Notes under the pieces: model-generated | What the model was told of the DNA's origin: nothing | Databases searched by the model: none | Seen by the model: the letters and a program-made list of their open reading frames with translations, nothing else | Shown here: positions 5,686-5,785 of the stretch, one piece after another | How positions within the stretch are numbered: the first letter of the stretch is position 1 | How the letters are laid out: each line of letters begins with the position of its first letter | NCBI GenBank assembly: GCA_023301405.1 | Contig: JALZUX010000624.1 | Span: 1-5,785, forward strand | Source: Granulosicoccaceae bacterium | GTDB lineage: Bacteria; Pseudomonadota; Gammaproteobacteria; Granulosicoccales; Granulosicoccaceae | Reading direction: 5' to 3' | Length of the DNA stretch: 5,785 bases | Position numbers and translations under genes: made by a program

Positions 5686-5716
5686 ATTATAAATAGATTG
5701 CATGCGCTCTGCGCAA
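5686..5716 (-). promoter_or_regulatory. Candidate sigma-70 type promoter for hpf and downstream genes
   Basis: The minus strand has a perfect -10 hexamer TATAAT (5686-5691). The best -35 candidate is TTGCGC (5711-5716), with only its first three bases matching and a 19-nt spacer, longer than ideal. It lies just after the rpoN stop, which is where a separate hpf-ptsN promoter would be expected. The -10 match is exact but could be chance in an AT-rich stretch. Confidence 0.35.
5703..5715. repeat. Short GC palindrome after the rpoN stop
   Basis: TGCGC (5703-5707) and GCGCA (5711-5715) are perfect arms around a 3-nt centre, starting 7 nt past the rpoN stop. It overlaps the candidate -35. It could be an operator or a weak RNA hairpin; the AT-rich stretch that follows on the minus strand lacks a proper U-tract. 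Confidence 0.25.
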
Positions 5717-5722
5717 TGACCG

Positions 5723-5785
5723 TTAGGTCAGTCGCTTTCTTTCATTTGATGGAGGTATCGACATAGATTCTCTGTATTTTGCGAC
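5723..5785 (-). CDS. rpoN: RNA polymerase sigma-54 factor RpoN, C-terminal end only
   Basis: Only the last 20 codons and the TAA stop are inside the window. They read VAKYRE, the end of the RpoN box that recognises the -24 promoter element, then MSIPPSNERKRLT, the characteristic sigma-54 C-terminus (family form ...IPPSSxRKRL). The rest of the gene lies to the right. RpoN directs transcription of nitrogen and stress genes with AAA+ activators. Its position just upstream of hpf and ptsN is the standard proteobacterial arrangement and anchors the identity of the cluster. Confidence 0.93.
   Translation of the reverse strand, partial: VAKYRESMSIPPSNERKRLT

Larger units (their letters stand above)
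5508..5722 (-). promoter_or_regulatory. rpoN-hpf intergenic region, probable structured hpf leader
   Basis: This 215-nt gap is by far the longest in the cluster. In the minus-strand direction it holds a GC palindrome just after the rpoN stop, a perfect TATAAT, an 11-bp hairpin with a competing fold, a second hairpin (AGCAGC 5588-5593 with GCTGCT 5601-5606), an ACGTG/CACGT repeat and then the hpf Shine-Dalgarno. No clear T-tract follows any hairpin, so transcription from rpoN may continue through. A 60-codon open frame across most of the gap (5521-5703) has no SD and no recognisable product. Confidence 0.5.

Noticed and set aside
5521..5703. 60-codon minus-strand frame in the rpoN-hpf gap
   Set aside because: No SD before its ATG, no recognised domain, it runs through the hairpins and stops next to the hpf SD. 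It is better explained as leader sequence.
5508..5722. Sigma-54 (-24/-12) promoter before hpf
   Set aside because: I found no GG and GC pair at 10-nt spacing with flanking consensus on the minus strand.

Overview
This window is one continuous minus-strand gene cluster of the rpoN-linked phosphotransferase type. Read in the direction of transcription (right to left), it holds the 3' end of rpoN (sigma-54), hpf (short ribosome hibernation factor), ptsN (EIIA-Ntr), hprK (HPr kinase/phosphorylase), rapZ (P-loop/RNA-binding adapter), an HPr gene (ptsH/ptsO type), ptsI (enzyme I) and the 5' two fifths or so of mgtE (Mg2+ transporter). No gene on the plus strand is supported. No RNA gene, insertion sequence, CRISPR array or phage gene is visible. 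The gene order, a short HPF, an EIIA-Ntr and the RapZ/HPrK pair point to a proteobacterium. The most likely group is a gammaproteobacterium outside the enterics, with roughly balanced, slightly AT-leaning base composition; this placement is inference from gene content, not from a database search.

The genes are tightly packed. HPr and ptsI overlap by one base (TAATG), hprK and rapZ are 4 nt apart, and the other gaps are 44 to 87 nt. The exception is the 215-nt rpoN-hpf gap, which carries a perfect -10 hexamer, an 11-bp hairpin with a competing alternative pairing, and further inverted repeats just upstream of the hpf ribosome binding site. It is the best candidate for a regulatory leader. Two genes use non-ATG starts that Shine-Dalgarno positions support: HPr (GTG) and hprK (TTG).

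Functionally, enzyme I (His195, Cys509) should pass phosphate from PEP to HPr His15 and on to EIIA-Ntr His76. HPrK can phosphorylate or dephosphorylate HPr at Ser46, and that serine is present. No EIIB or EIIC permease and no EIIA-Man gene is present in the stretch seen, so the cluster looks like a regulatory rather than a sugar-uptake PTS. RapZ, HPF and RpoN tie it to RNA turnover, ribosome hibernation and nitrogen/stress transcription, and MgtE adds cation homeostasis.

Most of the content is a known conserved cluster. The less expected points are: (i) the ptsN-hprK junction, where the two genes share a frame separated by one UAG and a 28-codon small ORF bridges the gap in another frame; (ii) the structured hpf leader; (iii) four A8-A9 tracts on the coding strand, early in ptsN, rapZ, ptsI and mgtE; (iv) a Gly-to-Ser change in the HPrK P-loop; and (v) an acidic insertion and polar tail in EIIA-Ntr.
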